A stretch of DNA of 64,000 bases from Gammaproteobacteria bacterium. GTDB taxonomy: Bacteria; Pseudomonadota; Gammaproteobacteria; Acidiferrobacterales; Acidiferrobacteraceae. Location: assembly GCA_028064935.1 (NCBI GenBank), contig JAPTWT010000281.1, positions 21,071 to 85,070 of the forward strand, written 5' to 3'. The notes under the pieces were generated by a model that was given only the letters and a program-made list of their open reading frames with translations, ran no database searches and was not told the origin of the DNA. Position numbers and translations under genes: made by a program. This document shows positions 10,075 to 20,586 of the stretch, in pieces. Within the stretch, counting starts at the first letter, position 1, and each line of letters opens with the position of its first letter.

Positions 10075-11103
10075 TCAGGGCCGCGTGCCGACTACCACCG
10101 CCTCGCGCCCTTCCAGGAAATCATAGACCTCGGGCACGAGGCCCGCGCCCCGGAAGGCCTCCGCGATCTCGGAGGGACTCAGGAAATGGTTGCCCTGGAC
10201 ATGTTCGGTCAGGTTCTGGAAGGCCACCATGCGCCGTCCCGGTTCGCGTAAGGCGGCGCGGTCCGCGGGCCAATGCGGCTCCCATATGACCGCCGCGCCC
10301 CCGGGCTTCACGTGATCATGCAATATTCGGAACACCGTATCCTTTTCGTCCCATACGTGATGCAGGGCGCGATTGAGCGCGATGATGTCGGCCGGCTCCG
10401 GGCTCTCGAAACCATAGATGTCGCCCTTGGCAAAACGCACGCGGTCAGCAAGACCCGCGGCCTCGGCGCGCGCCTGACCCTGCCGGATGTTCTCATCGAA
10501 GCCGTCGATACCAAGGCACCGCAGGCCCGGATAGGCGCGCGCCAGGCGCATGAGATACCAACCGTTGCCGCAGCCGAGGTCTATGACGAATCCACCGCGT
10601 CCCGCCGCCCGTTCATAGACGGGAACCGCCGGCATAATGGTCTTTTCAAAGACCGGCCCGAACTGGGCCTCGAGCATGGGCCCAAACCATGGGAGGATGG
10701 TGGCGCGCTCGGCGAGCACCGACTCCCCGGGACGTTCCCCGGTCTTCATGAGGCCGGCGGCGCGCTCGGCGATATGCGCCGTCAGCACCTCCTGGACGGC
10801 AAAGGGCATGAGCGTCCCGGGCGCCTCCGGCAGGAACGCCCGTCCGAGCTCGGTCAGCACAAACCCTCCCGGTTCTTCATCCAGAATCCCGAACGCATAG
10901 GCCGCGTCGCACCAGCGCACGACATAGCCCTCATCCGCGCCCGCGGCCTTCGCAACCGCCCTGGCATCGGCCCGGCCGAGGGCCGCCATGGCCTGCAAAA
11001 GTCCGCCGCTCAGGCCCACATAGGCGGTCGCCAGGCGCACCGCGCCTTGCATGTCTTTCATGATGGTCTCGCGCAGACCAAGAGACGCGGGAGCGCCTTC
11101 CAT
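10075..11103 (-). CDS. SAM-dependent methyltransferase with winged-helix N-terminus
   Basis: A 342-aa protein with a helical, winged-helix-like N-terminal half (about residues 1-110, as in dimerising O-methyltransferases) and a class I methyltransferase domain: VIDLGCGNGWYLMRLA near residue 172, the acidic GIDGFDEN, the FAKGDIYGFE segment and ALHHVWDEKD. The ATG at 11103 has GGAGGG four bases upstream. It lies between the DsrE-like gene and pnp, each separated by 110-200 bp, with no biosynthetic neighbours to suggest a substrate. A small-molecule O- or C-methyltransferase is the most I would say. Confidence 0.75.
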   Translation of the reverse strand: MEGAPASLGLRETIMKDMQGAVRLATAYVGLSGGLLQAMAALGRADARAVAKAAGADEGYVVRWCDAAYAFGILDEEPGGFVLTELGRAFLPEAPGTLMPFAVQEVLTAHIAERAAGLMKTGERPGESVLAERATILPWFGPMLEAQFGPVFEKTIMPAVPVYERAAGRGGFVIDLGCGNGWYLMRLARAYPGLRCLGIDGFDENIRQGQARAEAAGLADRVRFAKGDIYGFESPEPADIIALNRALHHVWDEKDTVFRILHDHVKPGGAAVIWEPHWPADRAALREPGRRMVAFQNLTEHVQGNHFLSPSEIAEAFRGAGLVPEVYDFLEGREAVVVGTRP

Positions 11104-11150
11104 AATTCCCTCCTCGCCACAGTTTCTATCACGGGCCGGTCATTGGCCCC

Positions 11151-11190
11151 AAAAATGACAGGGGGCGCGCAGAGTGATCCGCCGCCCCCT
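11151..11190 (-). terminator. Predicted terminator after pnp
   Basis: On the minus strand an 8-bp GC-rich stem (11190-11183 pairing with 11167-11160) is followed after four bases by five T (complement of 11151-11155). It lies about 30 bp after the pnp stop and would end the rpsO-pnp transcript. Confidence 0.6.
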
Positions 11191-11221
11191 CTCCTATCGC
11201 GCTGCCGCGTCGAGCCGCTCG

Positions 11222-13306
11222 CTAGCCGCCCTCCACCGCCTTCATGCTCAAGCGGATGCGGCCCTGCTTGTCGACCTCCAGGACCTTCACGCGTACCGTC
11301 TGACCCTCGGCGAGCTTCTCGCTCACGTTCTCGACACGCTCATGGGATATCTGCGAGATATGGACGAGCCCGTCCTTGCCCGGAAGGATGGTGACGAATG
11401 CCCCGAAGTCCATGAGCTTCGCCACCCGCCCTTCATATACCATGCCGACCTGCACCTCGGCTGTGATCTGCTCGATGCGGTGACGCGCCTCCTGGCCCGC
11501 GGCGTTGTCCACGGACGCGATCTTCACGACCCCGTCGTCATCGATATCGATGGTCGCACCGGTCTCCTCGCACAGGGCGCGGATGGTGGCGCCACCCTTG
11601 CCGATCACATCGCGGATCTTTTCCGGATTGATCTTGAAGGTGATGATGCGCGGCGCATACTCGGACATCTCCTGGCGCGCCTCGCCTATCGCTCCGTTCA
11701 TGATGCCGAGGATATGCAGCCGGCCGTCGCGCGCCTGCTTCAGGGCGGTATCCATGATCTCGCGGTTGATCCCCTCGATCTTGATGTCCATCTGCAAGGC
11801 GGTCACGCCCTCGGCGGTCCCGGCCACCTTGAAGTCCATGTCGCCCAAGTGATCCTCGTCGCCCAGGATATCAGTCAGCACCGCGAACCGGTCGTCTTCC
11901 TTGATGAGCCCCATGGCGATACCCGCCACCGGCGCCTTGGTCTTCACGCCGGCATCCATCAGAGACAGGCTGGTTCCGCACACCGTGGCCATCGAACTCG
12001 AACCGTTCGACTCGGTGATCTCGGAAACGACGCGCAATACGTAGGGGAACTCCGCCAGGTCCGGCAGCACCGCCGCGATCGCGCGCTTGGCCAACCGCCC
12101 ATGGCCGATCTCGCGGCGCTTGGGGCTGCCCACCCGCCCGGTCTCGCCCACTGAGGATGGCGGGAAATTGTAATGCAGCATGAACGGGTCCTTGCGCTCG
12201 CCCTCGAGGGCATCGATCATCTGTGCGTCGCGTCCCGTACCAAGTGTCGTGACCACCAGCGCCTGGGTCTCGCCGCGCGTAAAGAGCGCCGAACCATGCG
12301 TGCGTGGCAACACACCGGTGCGGATCGTGATCGGGCGCACGGTCTTGTTGTCGCGCCCATCGATACGCGGTTCACCGCTCAGGATCCGCCCGCGCACGAT
12401 GCGCTTCTCGAGCGCCCCGAAGGCCGCGAGCACCTGATCGGCATTGGGCTTCGGGGCCTCTCCGGCAAGCTCCGCCACCGCCTTGTCGCGCAACTCCGCC
12501 ACGCGATCCTGGCGCGGCAGCTTCTCGCGGATCTGATAGGCGGCCGTGAGCTCGGCGCCGATCGCGGTGGCAAGCACCGTGGCAAGCTCGGCATCCTTCG
12601 CCGGCGGCGTCCAGTCCCAAGGCTGCACCTTGGCCTCGGCCACCAACTCGTCGATGGCCTGGATTACGGCGCGCATCTGCTCATGGCCGAACAGCACCGC
12701 CCCCAACATCACATCCTCGGGCAGGACCTTGGCCTCCGACTCCACCATCAAGACGGCGTTCCGGGTGCCGGCCACCACCAGATCGAGCGCCGAGGTGGCG
12801 AGATCCGACATCCCCGGGTTCAGAAGGTATTGGCCGTCGCGATAACCCACGCGCGCCGCCCCCAAGGGACCCTTGAACGGCATGCCCGAAAGCGACAGCG
12901 CGGCCGACGCCCCGATGAGCGAGATGATGTCGGGATCGATATCGGGATCCAGCGACATCACGGTGGCGATAATCTGTACTTCATTGGTGAACGACTTCGG
13001 AAACAGCGGGCGGATCGGGCGGTCTATGAGGCGGGAGGTCAGGATTTCCTTTTCCGAGGGGCGCCCCTCGCGCTTGAAAAATCCTCCGGGGATACGTCCG
13101 GCGGCGTAGGAGCGCTCCTGGTAATCCACGGTCATTGGAAAGAAGTCGCGATCGGGCGCGGACTGCCGCATGCCCACCACCGTGACCTGCACGACCGTGT
13201 CACCCATGCTGGCCATGACGGCGCCCGTGGCTTGGCGGGCAATCTCCCCGGTTTCGATCTTGACCGTATGGTTGCCATACGGGAACGTCTTTGTGATTTT
13301 ACCCAA
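11222..13306 (-). CDS. pnp: Polynucleotide phosphorylase
   Basis: A 3'-5' phosphorolytic exoribonuclease and core of the RNA degradosome. The 694-aa product has two RNase PH domains ([21 protein letters not shown] in the first, [16 protein letters not shown] and [13 protein letters not shown] in the second), a KH domain ([15 protein letters not shown]) and a C-terminal S1 domain ([15 protein letters not shown]). The start is TTG at 13306, eight bases after GGAGGA; the frame is open 20 codons further but those residues are not conserved. It follows rpsO by 43 bp, the standard order, with no clear hairpin in between. Confidence 0.97.
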   Translation of the reverse strand: MGKITKTFPYGNHTVKIETGEIARQATGAVMASMGDTVVQVTVVGMRQSAPDRDFFPMTVDYQERSYAAGRIPGGFFKREGRPSEKEILTSRLIDRPIRPLFPKSFTNEVQIIATVMSLDPDIDPDIISLIGASAALSLSGMPFKGPLGAARVGYRDGQYLLNPGMSDLATSALDLVVAGTRNAVLMVESEAKVLPEDVMLGAVLFGHEQMRAVIQAIDELVAEAKVQPWDWTPPAKDAELATVLATAIGAELTAAYQIREKLPRQDRVAELRDKAVAELAGEAPKPNADQVLAAFGALEKRIVRGRILSGEPRIDGRDNKTVRPITIRTGVLPRTHGSALFTRGETQALVVTTLGTGRDAQMIDALEGERKDPFMLHYNFPPSSVGETGRVGSPKRREIGHGRLAKRAIAAVLPDLAEFPYVLRVVSEITESNGSSSMATVCGTSLSLMDAGVKTKAPVAGIAMGLIKEDDRFAVLTDILGDEDHLGDMDFKVAGTAEGVTALQMDIKIEGINREIMDTALKQARDGRLHILGIMNGAIGEARQEMSEYAPRIITFKINPEKIRDVIGKGGATIRALCEETGATIDIDDDGVVKIASVDNAAGQEARHRIEQITAEVQVGMVYEGRVAKLMDFGAFVTILPGKDGLVHISQISHERVENVSEKLAEGQTVRVKVLEVDKQGRIRLSMKAVEGG

Positions 13307-13349
13307 CGCGCTTGTCCTCCGCTTCGATGCTCTTTTGGGGTGTTTCGCC

Positions 13350-13619
13350 CTACTTGCGCAGGCCAAGTCGCGCGACGAGGTCGCGGTAACGACCGGTATC
13401 CACGCGTTTTAGATAATCGAGGAGCTTACGCCGCTTGCCGACCATGCGCAGAAGACCCTGGCGCGAGTGGTTGTCCTTCTTGTGGACGGCGAAGTGCTGC
13501 GAAAGCTCATCGATATGGGCCGAGATCAGCGCCACCTGTACCTCCGGGGATCCGGTGTCGGCCTCGCCCCTCCGGTATTCCTTGATTACCTGCGTCTTTT
13601 TTTCGACCGTGAATGCCAT
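13350..13619 (-). CDS. rpsO: 30S ribosomal protein S15
   Basis: An 89-aa primary 16S rRNA-binding protein of the small-subunit platform. The sequence shows the family pattern [40 protein letters not shown] and KRRKLLDYL. The ATG at 13619 is preceded by GAGGGCGG. It has its own promoter overlapping the truB stop codon and leads pnp. In Escherichia coli S15 represses its own translation; no such structure is evident by eye here. Confidence 0.98.
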   Translation of the reverse strand: MAFTVEKKTQVIKEYRRGEADTGSPEVQVALISAHIDELSQHFAVHKKDNHSRQGLLRMVGKRRKLLDYLKRVDTGRYRDLVARLGLRK

Positions 13620-13665
13620 ACCGCCCTCGCTGACCCGAAATATTCCGAGAAAAGGATAAACCGCT

Positions 13666-13694
13666 ATTCTAACCGCGTGCGTCCATGGGCTCAA
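13666..13694 (-). promoter_or_regulatory. Predicted sigma-70 promoter of rpsO-pnp
   Basis: On the minus strand TTGAGC (13694-13689) and TAGAAT (13671-13666) are separated by 17 bp. The TAG of the -10 box is the stop codon of truB. It lies about 46 bp before the rpsO start and would make rpsO-pnp expression partly independent of the upstream operon. Confidence 0.6.
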
Positions 13695-14580
13695 CATGCG
13701 CAGGCGCCCCGACCCATAGGCGCTTGGGGCGGATCTCCCCGGCCGCCACCGACCACCCGATACCGAGGAACACCCCCGAATCGTCATACAAACGGACCCA
13801 ACCCTCCTGTTCCCGGCCACCGATGTGCACGCCTTGCCCGCGCATGACGGCGCGCGCCAGGAAGCCCGGCAACACCACCGACGGCAGACCGGTGAGCGCG
13901 GCGTCACTCTCGAGCAAGGCGGTATCGAGGCCGACATCCGCGAGCGCCACGGCCTGATCGATGGTAAAACGCCCGACCGCGAGCCGGCGCAACTCCGTGA
14001 CATGCCCCCCGCAGCCCAGGGCCTCACCGAGATCGTGGGCCAGGCTGCGCACATAGAAACCCTTGCCGCAGGCGACATCGAGCGTGAGCACCGTATCCTG
14101 GCGATCGATGATCTCGATGCCGGTCACGACCACGCTGCGGCTTTCGGGCTGCGCCTCGTCACCGCGCCGGGCCCGCTCGTAAAATGGCCGGCCACCCTGC
14201 TTGATCGCCGAAAACCGGGGGGGCGTCTGATCGATGCGACCAATGAAACGACCCACCGCCTCGCGCAGGGCGGCATCGGACACCGCCACCGGGCGGCGCG
14301 CCACGACCTCGCCCTCGCGATCATAGGTCGTGGTGCTCACCCCGAGCGTGATCGCGACCCGGTAACGCTTATCACTGTCGACCAGAAACGAGGCGGCCTT
14401 GGTGGCCTCGCCAAAACACAGCACCAGCACGCCGGTCGCCAACGGGTCGAGGGTCCCCGTATGCCCGCCCTTGCAGGCGCGCAGGCGGTGGCGCGCCTGC
14501 GCCAAGGCCTGCGTGGAGCTAAGGCCCAGCGGCTTGTCGAGGACCAGCAGGCCGTCACGGCGCGCGCACGGGGCCTTCAT
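13669..14580 (-). CDS. truB: tRNA pseudouridine-55 synthase
   Basis: Isomerises U55 in the T-loop of tRNAs and acts as a tRNA chaperone. The 303-aa product contains the catalytic motif [15 protein letters not shown] with Asp45, the [20 protein letters not shown] segment, [19 protein letters not shown] and the [17 protein letters not shown] motif, and ends in a PUA-like domain. Its ATG overlaps the rbfA stop by one base (TGATG). It is part of the nusA-infB-rbfA-truB unit. Confidence 0.96.
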   Translation of the reverse strand: MKAPCARRDGLLVLDKPLGLSSTQALAQARHRLRACKGGHTGTLDPLATGVLVLCFGEATKAASFLVDSDKRYRVAITLGVSTTTYDREGEVVARRPVAVSDAALREAVGRFIGRIDQTPPRFSAIKQGGRPFYERARRGDEAQPESRSVVVTGIEIIDRQDTVLTLDVACGKGFYVRSLAHDLGEALGCGGHVTELRRLAVGRFTIDQAVALADVGLDTALLESDAALTGLPSVVLPGFLARAVMRGQGVHIGGREQEGWVRLYDDSGVFLGIGWSVAAGEIRPKRLWVGAPAHVEPMDARG

Positions 14581-14963
14581 CAGCCGTCACCCTCCTCGCC
14601 GCGTTCACGACGCGCGCGGTCGAGAAGCGCATCGATCCGGAAGCCCTGGTCGACCGAGGGGTCGTAGGCAAACACCAGATTGGGCACGATGCGCAACCTG
14701 AGCCGGGAGGCGAGTTCGCGGCGCATGCGCGGTACCGCGGCATTCAATTGCGCCACGGCCTCGCGCGCCGCGGCCTCGCCCCGGTAGTGCGTGACATAGA
14801 TGCGCGCCTGCTTCAGATCCGGGCTGACATCGGCCTCGGTGAGCGCCGCCGAGCGCACCTGTCCCTCATCGATCTCGCTCAGCACCCATTGCGCGGCCTC
14901 GCGCAACACGAGCGCGCCGACCCGCGCGGCGCGCGATCCGGATTTGGGCGCGTGACGTCTCAA
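14580..14963 (-). CDS. rbfA: Ribosome-binding factor A
   Basis: A 127-aa KH-fold factor for late 30S maturation and cold adaptation. Visible are the [20 protein letters not shown] core and the [18 protein letters not shown] strand-helix motif near the C-terminus. The apparent start is TTG at 14963 overlapping the infB stop (TTGA); there is no strong Shine-Dalgarno sequence, so translation is likely coupled to infB. The C-terminus is acidic and runs into the truB start. Confidence 0.93.
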   Translation of the reverse strand: MRRHAPKSGSRAARVGALVLREAAQWVLSEIDEGQVRSAALTEADVSPDLKQARIYVTHYRGEAAAREAVAQLNAAVPRMRRELASRLRLRIVPNLVFAYDPSVDQGFRIDALLDRARRERGEEGDG

Positions 14964-17434
14964 AGGGTCCGGGCGACCTCGACCCTTTCATAGACCTCGA
15001 CCTGATCGCCGGCCCGGATGTCGGAATAATTCTTCAAGGTGAGGCCGCACTCCATGCCTGCCTTGACCTCCGAGACATCGTCACGGAAGCGCCGCAGGGA
15101 CTCGACCTCGCCATCGTAGATGACCACGTTGTCACGCAGCACGCGCGCCTGCCGGCCGCGCCGGATCACCCCTTCGCTCACCTGGCAACCCGCCACGGTC
15201 CCCGCCTTCGAGGTCCGGAATACCTCACGGATCTCGGCGCTGCCCACCACGTCCTCGCGGAACTGCGGCTTCAGCATGCCGGCCATGGCGGCCTTCACCT
15301 CATTGACCGCGTCATAGATGACGTTGTAATAGTGGATATCCACGCCTTCCGAATCGATCAGGCGCCGGGCACCACCGTCGGCGCGTACATTGAAGCCGAT
15401 GATGATGGCGTTGGAGGCGACCGCCAGATTGACATCCGATTCACTGATGCCGCCCACCATGCCATGCACCACACGCACCTTCACTTCATCGGTCGAGAGC
15501 TTCTCGAGCGCCTCGGTGAGGGCCTCGACCGAGCCCTGGACATCGGCCTTCACGATCAGCGTCAAGGTCTTGACGTCGCCGTCTTGCATCTGCTGGAACA
15601 TGTTGGACAGCTTCGACGCCTGCTGGCGCTGGAGCTTGACGTCCTTGTACTTGCCCTGGCGGAAGAGCGCGATCTCACGGGCCTTGCGCTCGTTTTCGAC
15701 GCCGCTCACCTCGTCACCGGCATTGGGCACGCCCGAAAGCCCCTGCACCTCGACGGGTATCGACGGGCCGGCCTCCTTGATCAAACGGCCGATCTCGTCG
15801 GTCATCGCCCGTACACGCCCCGACTCGCGCCCCGCCAGGATCACATCGCCCTTACGTAGAGTGCCTTCCTGGACCAATATGGTGGCCACCGGACCCCGGC
15901 CCTTGTCGAGCCGCGCCTCGATGACGATACCGGTCGCCATGGCATGGCGCACGGCGGTAAGCTCGAGCAACTCGGCCTGCAGCAACACCGCATCGAGCAG
16001 GTCTTCGATCCCCTGACCGGTCTTGGCCGACACCGGCACGAAGATGTCCGACCCACCCCACTCCTCGGGCACCACCTCGTGCGTCACCAGCTCCTGCTTC
16101 ACGCGCTCCATGTCGGCCTGCGGCTTATCGATCTTGTTCACCGCCACCACGATGGGCACGCCCGCCTCGCGGGCATGATGGATGGCCTCGACGGTCTGGG
16201 GCATGACCCCGTCATCGGCGGCCACCACCAGAATGACGATGTCCGTCACCTTGGCGCCGCGCGCGCGCATGGCGGTGAACGCCTCATGGCCTGGCGTATC
16301 GAGGAACGTCAACATGCCCTTGGGCATCTCGACGTGATAGGCACCGATATGCTGCGTTATGCCGCCCGCCTCGCCGCTTGCGACCTTGGTCTTGCGGATG
16401 TAATCGAGCAGCGATGTCTTGCCGTGATCGACATGGCCCATGACCGTGACCACCGGCGGGCGCGGCTCGCGTGCCCCCTCCTCGTGATCGCCGACCTTCA
16501 AGGCCGCCTCCGGATCGTGACTACGCGCCTCGTGGGCCACGTGCCCGAGTTCCTCGACCACGATGGTCGCCGTCTCGCGATCGAGGACCTGATTGATCGT
16601 GACCATCATCCCAAGCTGCATCAAGACCTTGATCACCTCCACGGCCTTGATCGACATCTGCTGGGCAAGCTCGGCCACGGTAATGGCCTCCGGCAGATAG
16701 ACATCCCGCACCACGCGCTCGGTCGGCATCTCGAAGGCATGCTGGCCACTCATACTCGTGACCACGCGCTTAGCCCCCGATGCCCCGCGCGACGGCGGAC
16801 CGCCCGGCCGCCCCTTCTGCGGCTTGCGATCCCCGCCCGAAGGCCGGGCCGCCGGACGCTCCCGGCGCTCGTTGCGCCCACGCTCCGGGCGGGTATCCTT
16901 ACGTACGGTACGATTTTGCGGCGGTTCCTTCGCCGCCGGCGGTTCCGCGACCGGAGCCGGAACGGGTTCGGACACGGGTGTCTCCGCGACCGGCTCCTCG
17001 GCCACCGCCTCGACCGGCGCGGCCTCCGTAGGCTCGGGAGGCGTCACCGTGACCGGCGGCGCCTCGGGCTCCGCGGCCGACTCGACGATGGCCTCCTCGA
17101 CCTCGGCGGGCGGGGCCTCCGGCTCGCCAGGCGCCGGGCGCTTGACGAAGGTCCGCTTCTTGCGCACCTCGACCTGCACGGCGCGGCTCTGGCCGAACCG
17201 CGAATTCTGCATGATCTTGCTCGTCGACTTTTGCGTGAGCGTGATGCGCTTGGCCTCCGGCTCCCCCGCGCCGTGATGCGTGCGCAGGAAGTTCAGGAGC
17301 GCCATCTTCTCGTCATCGCTCAGGGGGTCGCCGCTTTTCTTCCCAGCAATCCCTGCCGCGACCAGCTGCTGAAGCAGCTTGTCCGGCGCCACACCGATCT
17401 GTTCGGCAAAACTTTTGACTGTCGTTTCAGGCAT
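14960..17434 (-). CDS. infB: Translation initiation factor IF-2
   Basis: GTPase that places initiator fMet-tRNA on the 30S subunit and promotes subunit joining. The 824-aa form has an IF2_N-like segment at residues 1-55, a long Pro/Glu/Ala-rich then Arg/Lys/Gly-rich linker (about 95-225), a second IF2_N module, and the G domain with GHVDHGKT (333-340), DTPGHEAF and NKIDK, then the beta-barrel and C-terminal fMet-binding domains. I use the ATG at 17434 ([14 protein letters not shown]); the frame extends into nusA but without homology. It starts 13 bp after the nusA stop. Confidence 0.97.
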   Translation of the reverse strand: MPETTVKSFAEQIGVAPDKLLQQLVAAGIAGKKSGDPLSDDEKMALLNFLRTHHGAGEPEAKRITLTQKSTSKIMQNSRFGQSRAVQVEVRKKRTFVKRPAPGEPEAPPAEVEEAIVESAAEPEAPPVTVTPPEPTEAAPVEAVAEEPVAETPVSEPVPAPVAEPPAAKEPPQNRTVRKDTRPERGRNERRERPAARPSGGDRKPQKGRPGGPPSRGASGAKRVVTSMSGQHAFEMPTERVVRDVYLPEAITVAELAQQMSIKAVEVIKVLMQLGMMVTINQVLDRETATIVVEELGHVAHEARSHDPEAALKVGDHEEGAREPRPPVVTVMGHVDHGKTSLLDYIRKTKVASGEAGGITQHIGAYHVEMPKGMLTFLDTPGHEAFTAMRARGAKVTDIVILVVAADDGVMPQTVEAIHHAREAGVPIVVAVNKIDKPQADMERVKQELVTHEVVPEEWGGSDIFVPVSAKTGQGIEDLLDAVLLQAELLELTAVRHAMATGIVIEARLDKGRGPVATILVQEGTLRKGDVILAGRESGRVRAMTDEIGRLIKEAGPSIPVEVQGLSGVPNAGDEVSGVENERKAREIALFRQGKYKDVKLQRQQASKLSNMFQQMQDGDVKTLTLIVKADVQGSVEALTEALEKLSTDEVKVRVVHGMVGGISESDVNLAVASNAIIIGFNVRADGGARRLIDSEGVDIHYYNVIYDAVNEVKAAMAGMLKPQFREDVVGSAEIREVFRTSKAGTVAGCQVSEGVIRRGRQARVLRDNVVIYDGEVESLRRFRDDVSEVKAGMECGLTLKNYSDIRAGDQVEVYERVEVARTL

Positions 17435-17447
17435 CGAATGAAATCCG

Positions 17448-18950
17448 TCAGGCCCCCTGGCTCTGGTCCGCGAACCAAGGCGCGCGCGCTGCCATAATGA
17501 GGATGCGGGCCCGCTCCTCATCCAACCCCTCTATTGCCGCCAGATCATCGACCGACTGATCGGCGAGCTCCTCCATCGTCTTTATTCCGTGGCTCGCCAA
17601 CAGGCGCGCCGTATGCTCGTCCATCTCCACCATGCCAAGGAGGTCGTCGGCGGGCTCCGCCATGTCGATCTTTTCCTCGAGCGTTATGGCGCGCGTGAGC
17701 AGTATGTCACGCGCCCGGTCGCGCAACTCATCGACCTGCGCCTCGCTCAAGCCCTCGACCGACATCATCTCCTGCTTCGGGACATAGGCGACCTCGTCCA
17801 AGGTCATGAACCCCTCGCGCACGAGCAGCTCGGCGGTCGCGGGCTCCATGCGCAGCTGCTCGACGAACATCTGCACGGCATTGGCCGCCTCGGTCTCGCC
17901 ACGCACCGAGGCCGTTTCCTCGGTCATCACATTGAGCTCCCAGCCGGTCAACTCGGACGCCAGCCGCACATTCTGGCCGCCGCGGCCGATCACCTGCGAC
18001 AGCTGCGACTCGTCGACGATGACATCCATGCTGTGCAGCTCCTCGTCGACCACAATCGAAAGCACCTCCGCCGGCGCGAGCCCGTTGATGACGAATTGCG
18101 CCGGGTCCGGAGACCATTGGATGATATCGACCCGCTCACCCCCCAACTCGTTCGATACACTCTGCACGCGCGAGCCGCGCATGCCCACGCACGCCCCTAT
18201 GGGGTCGATACGCGGGTCCTTGGAATTCACCGCAATCTTGGCACGCAGTCCCGGATCGCGGGCCGCGCCGTGAATCTCGATCAGCCCCTCGCCGGCCTCG
18301 GGGACTTCGAGCTTGAAGAGCTCGACGAGCAGCTGCGGGCTCGTGCGACTCAGGAACAATTGCGGCCCGCGCGGCGCCGAATGGACGTCTTCCAGATAGG
18401 CGCGCACCCGGTCTCCGGGACGCAGCCCCTCGCGCGGGATCATCGCCGACTTCGGCAGCAGGGCCTCGGCGGTGCCGAGATCGATGATCGCGTCCCCGCG
18501 CTCCAGGCGCTTCACGACGCCCGTGACGAGCTCGCCCTGGCGGCCCTTGAACTGGTTCACGATCTGCTCGCGCTCGGCCTCGCGGACCTTCTGCACGATC
18601 ACCTGCTTGGCGGCTTGAGCGGCGATACGGCCGAAATCGGCCGCCTCGATCGGCTCTTCGATGTACTCCCCCACCTGAATATCGGCCTGGCGCTCGCTTG
18701 CCTGTGCCAGGCGCATCTCGCGCCCCGGAAACTCGAGCGTCTCCTGCTCATCGGGCACGACCAGCCAACGCCGGAAGGTGTCGTACTCCCCGGTCTTTCT
18801 GTGGATATGGACACGGGCGTCTATGTCTTCCTTGTGGCGCTTGCGCGTAGCCGTCGCCAGCGCCGCCTCGAGCGCCCCAAAGATGATCTCGCGATCGACA
18901 TTCTTCTCGCGTGAAACCGTCTCGACCACCATTAGAATTTCGTTCGCCAT
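17448..18950 (-). CDS. nusA: Transcription termination/antitermination factor NusA
   Basis: Binds RNA polymerase and nascent RNA to control pausing, termination and rRNA antitermination. The 500-aa protein has the N-terminal polymerase-binding domain, an S1 domain ([21 protein letters not shown]), KH1 ([21 protein letters not shown]), KH2 ([19 protein letters not shown]) and two C-terminal acidic helix-hairpin-helix repeats, as in Escherichia coli. ATG at 18950 is spaced correctly from GGAGGC; the preceding GTG is too close. It lies 18 bp after rimP. Confidence 0.97.
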   Translation of the reverse strand: MANEILMVVETVSREKNVDREIIFGALEAALATATRKRHKEDIDARVHIHRKTGEYDTFRRWLVVPDEQETLEFPGREMRLAQASERQADIQVGEYIEEPIEAADFGRIAAQAAKQVIVQKVREAEREQIVNQFKGRQGELVTGVVKRLERGDAIIDLGTAEALLPKSAMIPREGLRPGDRVRAYLEDVHSAPRGPQLFLSRTSPQLLVELFKLEVPEAGEGLIEIHGAARDPGLRAKIAVNSKDPRIDPIGACVGMRGSRVQSVSNELGGERVDIIQWSPDPAQFVINGLAPAEVLSIVVDEELHSMDVIVDESQLSQVIGRGGQNVRLASELTGWELNVMTEETASVRGETEAANAVQMFVEQLRMEPATAELLVREGFMTLDEVAYVPKQEMMSVEGLSEAQVDELRDRARDILLTRAITLEEKIDMAEPADDLLGMVEMDEHTARLLASHGIKTMEELADQSVDDLAAIEGLDEERARILIMAARAPWFADQSQGA

Positions 18951-18968
18951 CACTGCCTCCAGCCGCCC

Positions 18969-19424
18969 TCAGAGTTCGGGCACAAGTCTCGCCTTCTCGA
19001 TGTTGTCAAACGCGAGATCATAACGCGTTTCGTCCGCCTCCAGGACCACGCGCCCATCGACCAGGCCCACGAGGCGCCCGCGAAAGTTCCGGCGCCCATC
19101 CACGGGCAGCGCGGTCTTCAGCTTGATCTGGGACCCGGCGAAGCGCTCGAAGTCGCTGGGCCGCGCCAACGGCCGGTCCAGTCCGGGCGACGAGATCTCG
19201 AGCGTGTACTGCCCCGGGACCGGATCCTCGACATCGAATAGCGCGCTCACCTGGCGACTGACCCGGGCGCAGTCGTCGACATCGATCCCCTGCGGCCCAT
19301 CAATATAAATGCGCAAGGTCTTTTGTCCGCTCACGAATTCGATATCGACGACCTCGAAGCCGAGATGCGCCACAACGGGCTCCACCAAGGCCCGCAGCCG
19401 ATCCGTCTGAATATGTTTCTCCAT
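18969..19424 (-). CDS. rimP: Ribosome maturation factor RimP
   Basis: A 151-aa factor needed for 30S maturation. Family features are LRALVEPVVAHLGFEVVDIEF, the LRIYIDGPQGIDVDDCARVSR strand-helix, and YTLEISSPGLDRPLARPSDF followed by a small SH3-like C-terminal domain. Start is taken at ATG 19424; an ATG two codons upstream (19430) is equally possible because neither has a clear Shine-Dalgarno sequence. A hairpin ending about 9 bases before the start belongs to the rimP leader. It opens the rimP-nusA-infB-rbfA-truB operon. Confidence 0.95.
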   Translation of the reverse strand: MEKHIQTDRLRALVEPVVAHLGFEVVDIEFVSGQKTLRIYIDGPQGIDVDDCARVSRQVSALFDVEDPVPGQYTLEISSPGLDRPLARPSDFERFAGSQIKLKTALPVDGRRNFRGRLVGLVDGRVVLEADETRYDLAFDNIEKARLVPEL

Positions 19425-19430
19425 GACCAT

Positions 19431-19459
19431 AAACGCAAAAGTGGGCTTAAAGCCCACTT
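19431..19459 (-). promoter_or_regulatory. rimP leader hairpin
   Basis: On the minus strand a perfect 9-bp stem (19459-19451 with 19447-19439, three-base loop) is followed by a T-rich tail and then the rimP start within 20 bases. A terminator-shaped element at this place is a known feature of rimP leaders in gammaproteobacteria. It may control entry of transcription into the operon or cover the rimP start. Confidence 0.65.
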
Positions 19460-19535
19460 CCGCAAAACGACCTATACGAGATAAACGCGGATTATAAGCC
19501 TTCCCGCCAAAACTTCAATGCGCGTTCGCCGAGGC

Positions 19536-19563
19536 TTGCCATTGCCCGCAAAGATGGTAGACT
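19536..19563 (+). promoter_or_regulatory. Predicted promoter of the initiator tRNA gene
   Basis: TTGCCA (19536-19541) and TAGACT (19558-19563) are 16 bp apart, ending 14 bp before the mature tRNA. The bases after the -10 box are GC-rich (GCGCC), the discriminator type found at stringently controlled stable-RNA promoters, which fits the DksA encoded in this window. Confidence 0.6.
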
Positions 19564-19576
19564 CTGCGCCCTCTGA

Positions 19577-19653
<77 letters not shown>

Positions 19654-19782
19654 ATTTCATCGGACATCCGGGCTTCACGGGGTCTTGGGAGACGGACACC
19701 GCCCCATGGCACCATGGCCTAGCCTGGGGCCTGCCCGGGGGTCGGATAGCGTCGACACCGCTTGCGTGCGTAGAGTCGACGA

Positions 19783-20523
19783 ATGCTAAAGATCCTCACC
19801 GTAAACCTGAACTATGTCCGGGATGGCTACGGTCCCTGGCCCGAGCGGTGCACGCGGCTGCGTGCCCTCCTCCAGGCAGAGCGGCCCGCCATCATCGCCC
19901 TGCAGGCGGCCCACGTCGACGACACACGCAACCAGCTACGGGAACTCGCCGGCGACCTCGACTATCATCATCAGCTGTTCCTGGCCGCCGACACAACACA
20001 ACCCCATCAAGGCAGCGCGATCCTCTCGGAGATCCCCTTGAGCGCCCCCTGGTCCTTCGCCCTGCCGCGTGACGATGACGACGAGGACCCGAGTCCGCGA
20101 CGCGTAATCAGCGCGAGCTTCGCCTGGCAGGGGGAGATCTGGCGATTGACGAATGCCCATTGCTCGTGGGTCCCCACGCAGAACCGACATCAGGTCGCGG
20201 CCCTGGCCCAAGCCCTCGAGGGCTTTTCAGGGCCGCAGTGTCTGGTGGGCGATTTCAATGCCCCGCCCACCGCCCCCGGCATCGCCCATCTGACCGCCAG
20301 CGGATGGGTGGATGCCCACGCCTGCGTGGGACAGGGAACGGGCGCGACCTTTCCGGCGGAGGCCCCGCAAGACCGTATCGATTACCTCTTCGTCCACGGG
20401 TGCGACCGCGCCCGGCTGCTCGCGACGCGCACATTTCCCGAACAAGGCCCCGCGCTTTCCGACCACAAGGCGGCCATGCTCATCATCGCCCAGCCCCGCG
20501 AAACGACCGAGACCTTTCGGTGA
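19783..20523 (+). CDS. Endonuclease/exonuclease/phosphatase family protein
   Basis: A 246-aa member of the EEP superfamily (DNase I-like fold), metal-dependent phosphodiesterases acting on nucleic acids or phospholipids. Family motifs are ILTVNLNYVRDG at the N-terminus, an altered metal-binding segment IIALQAAH (usually LQE, here Gln-Ala), CLVGDFNAPP, DRIDYLFV and the terminal LSDHKAAM. No signal peptide is seen. The Shine-Dalgarno is weak. The missing glutamate in the LQE motif may weaken catalysis. It stands between the initiator tRNA and the HiPIP gene, 63 bp from the latter. Confidence 0.78.
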   Translation: MLKILTVNLNYVRDGYGPWPERCTRLRALLQAERPAIIALQAAHVDDTRNQLRELAGDLDYHHQLFLAADTTQPHQGSAILSEIPLSAPWSFALPRDDDDEDPSPRRVISASFAWQGEIWRLTNAHCSWVPTQNRHQVAALAQALEGFSGPQCLVGDFNAPPTAPGIAHLTASGWVDAHACVGQGTGATFPAEAPQDRIDYLFVHGCDRARLLATRTFPEQGPALSDHKAAMLIIAQPRETTETFR

Positions 20524-20586
20524 TCGCCATCCCGGGAGGTGCGGGACTAGCATGGCCTCATGGTCCCCGGAAATAGGAGTTGAGCC

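Noticed and set aside
12173..13585. 470-aa plus-strand open frame antisense to pnp and rpsO
   Set aside because: Arg/His-rich composition typical of antisense frames in high-GC DNA; no ribosome-binding site or motif.
15944..17497. 517-aa plus-strand open frame antisense to infB
   Set aside because: Low-complexity His/Arg/Leu content mirrors the infB codons; infB is certain.
17589..18914. 441-aa plus-strand open frame antisense to nusA
   Set aside because: Shadow of nusA, whose S1 and KH domains are clear.
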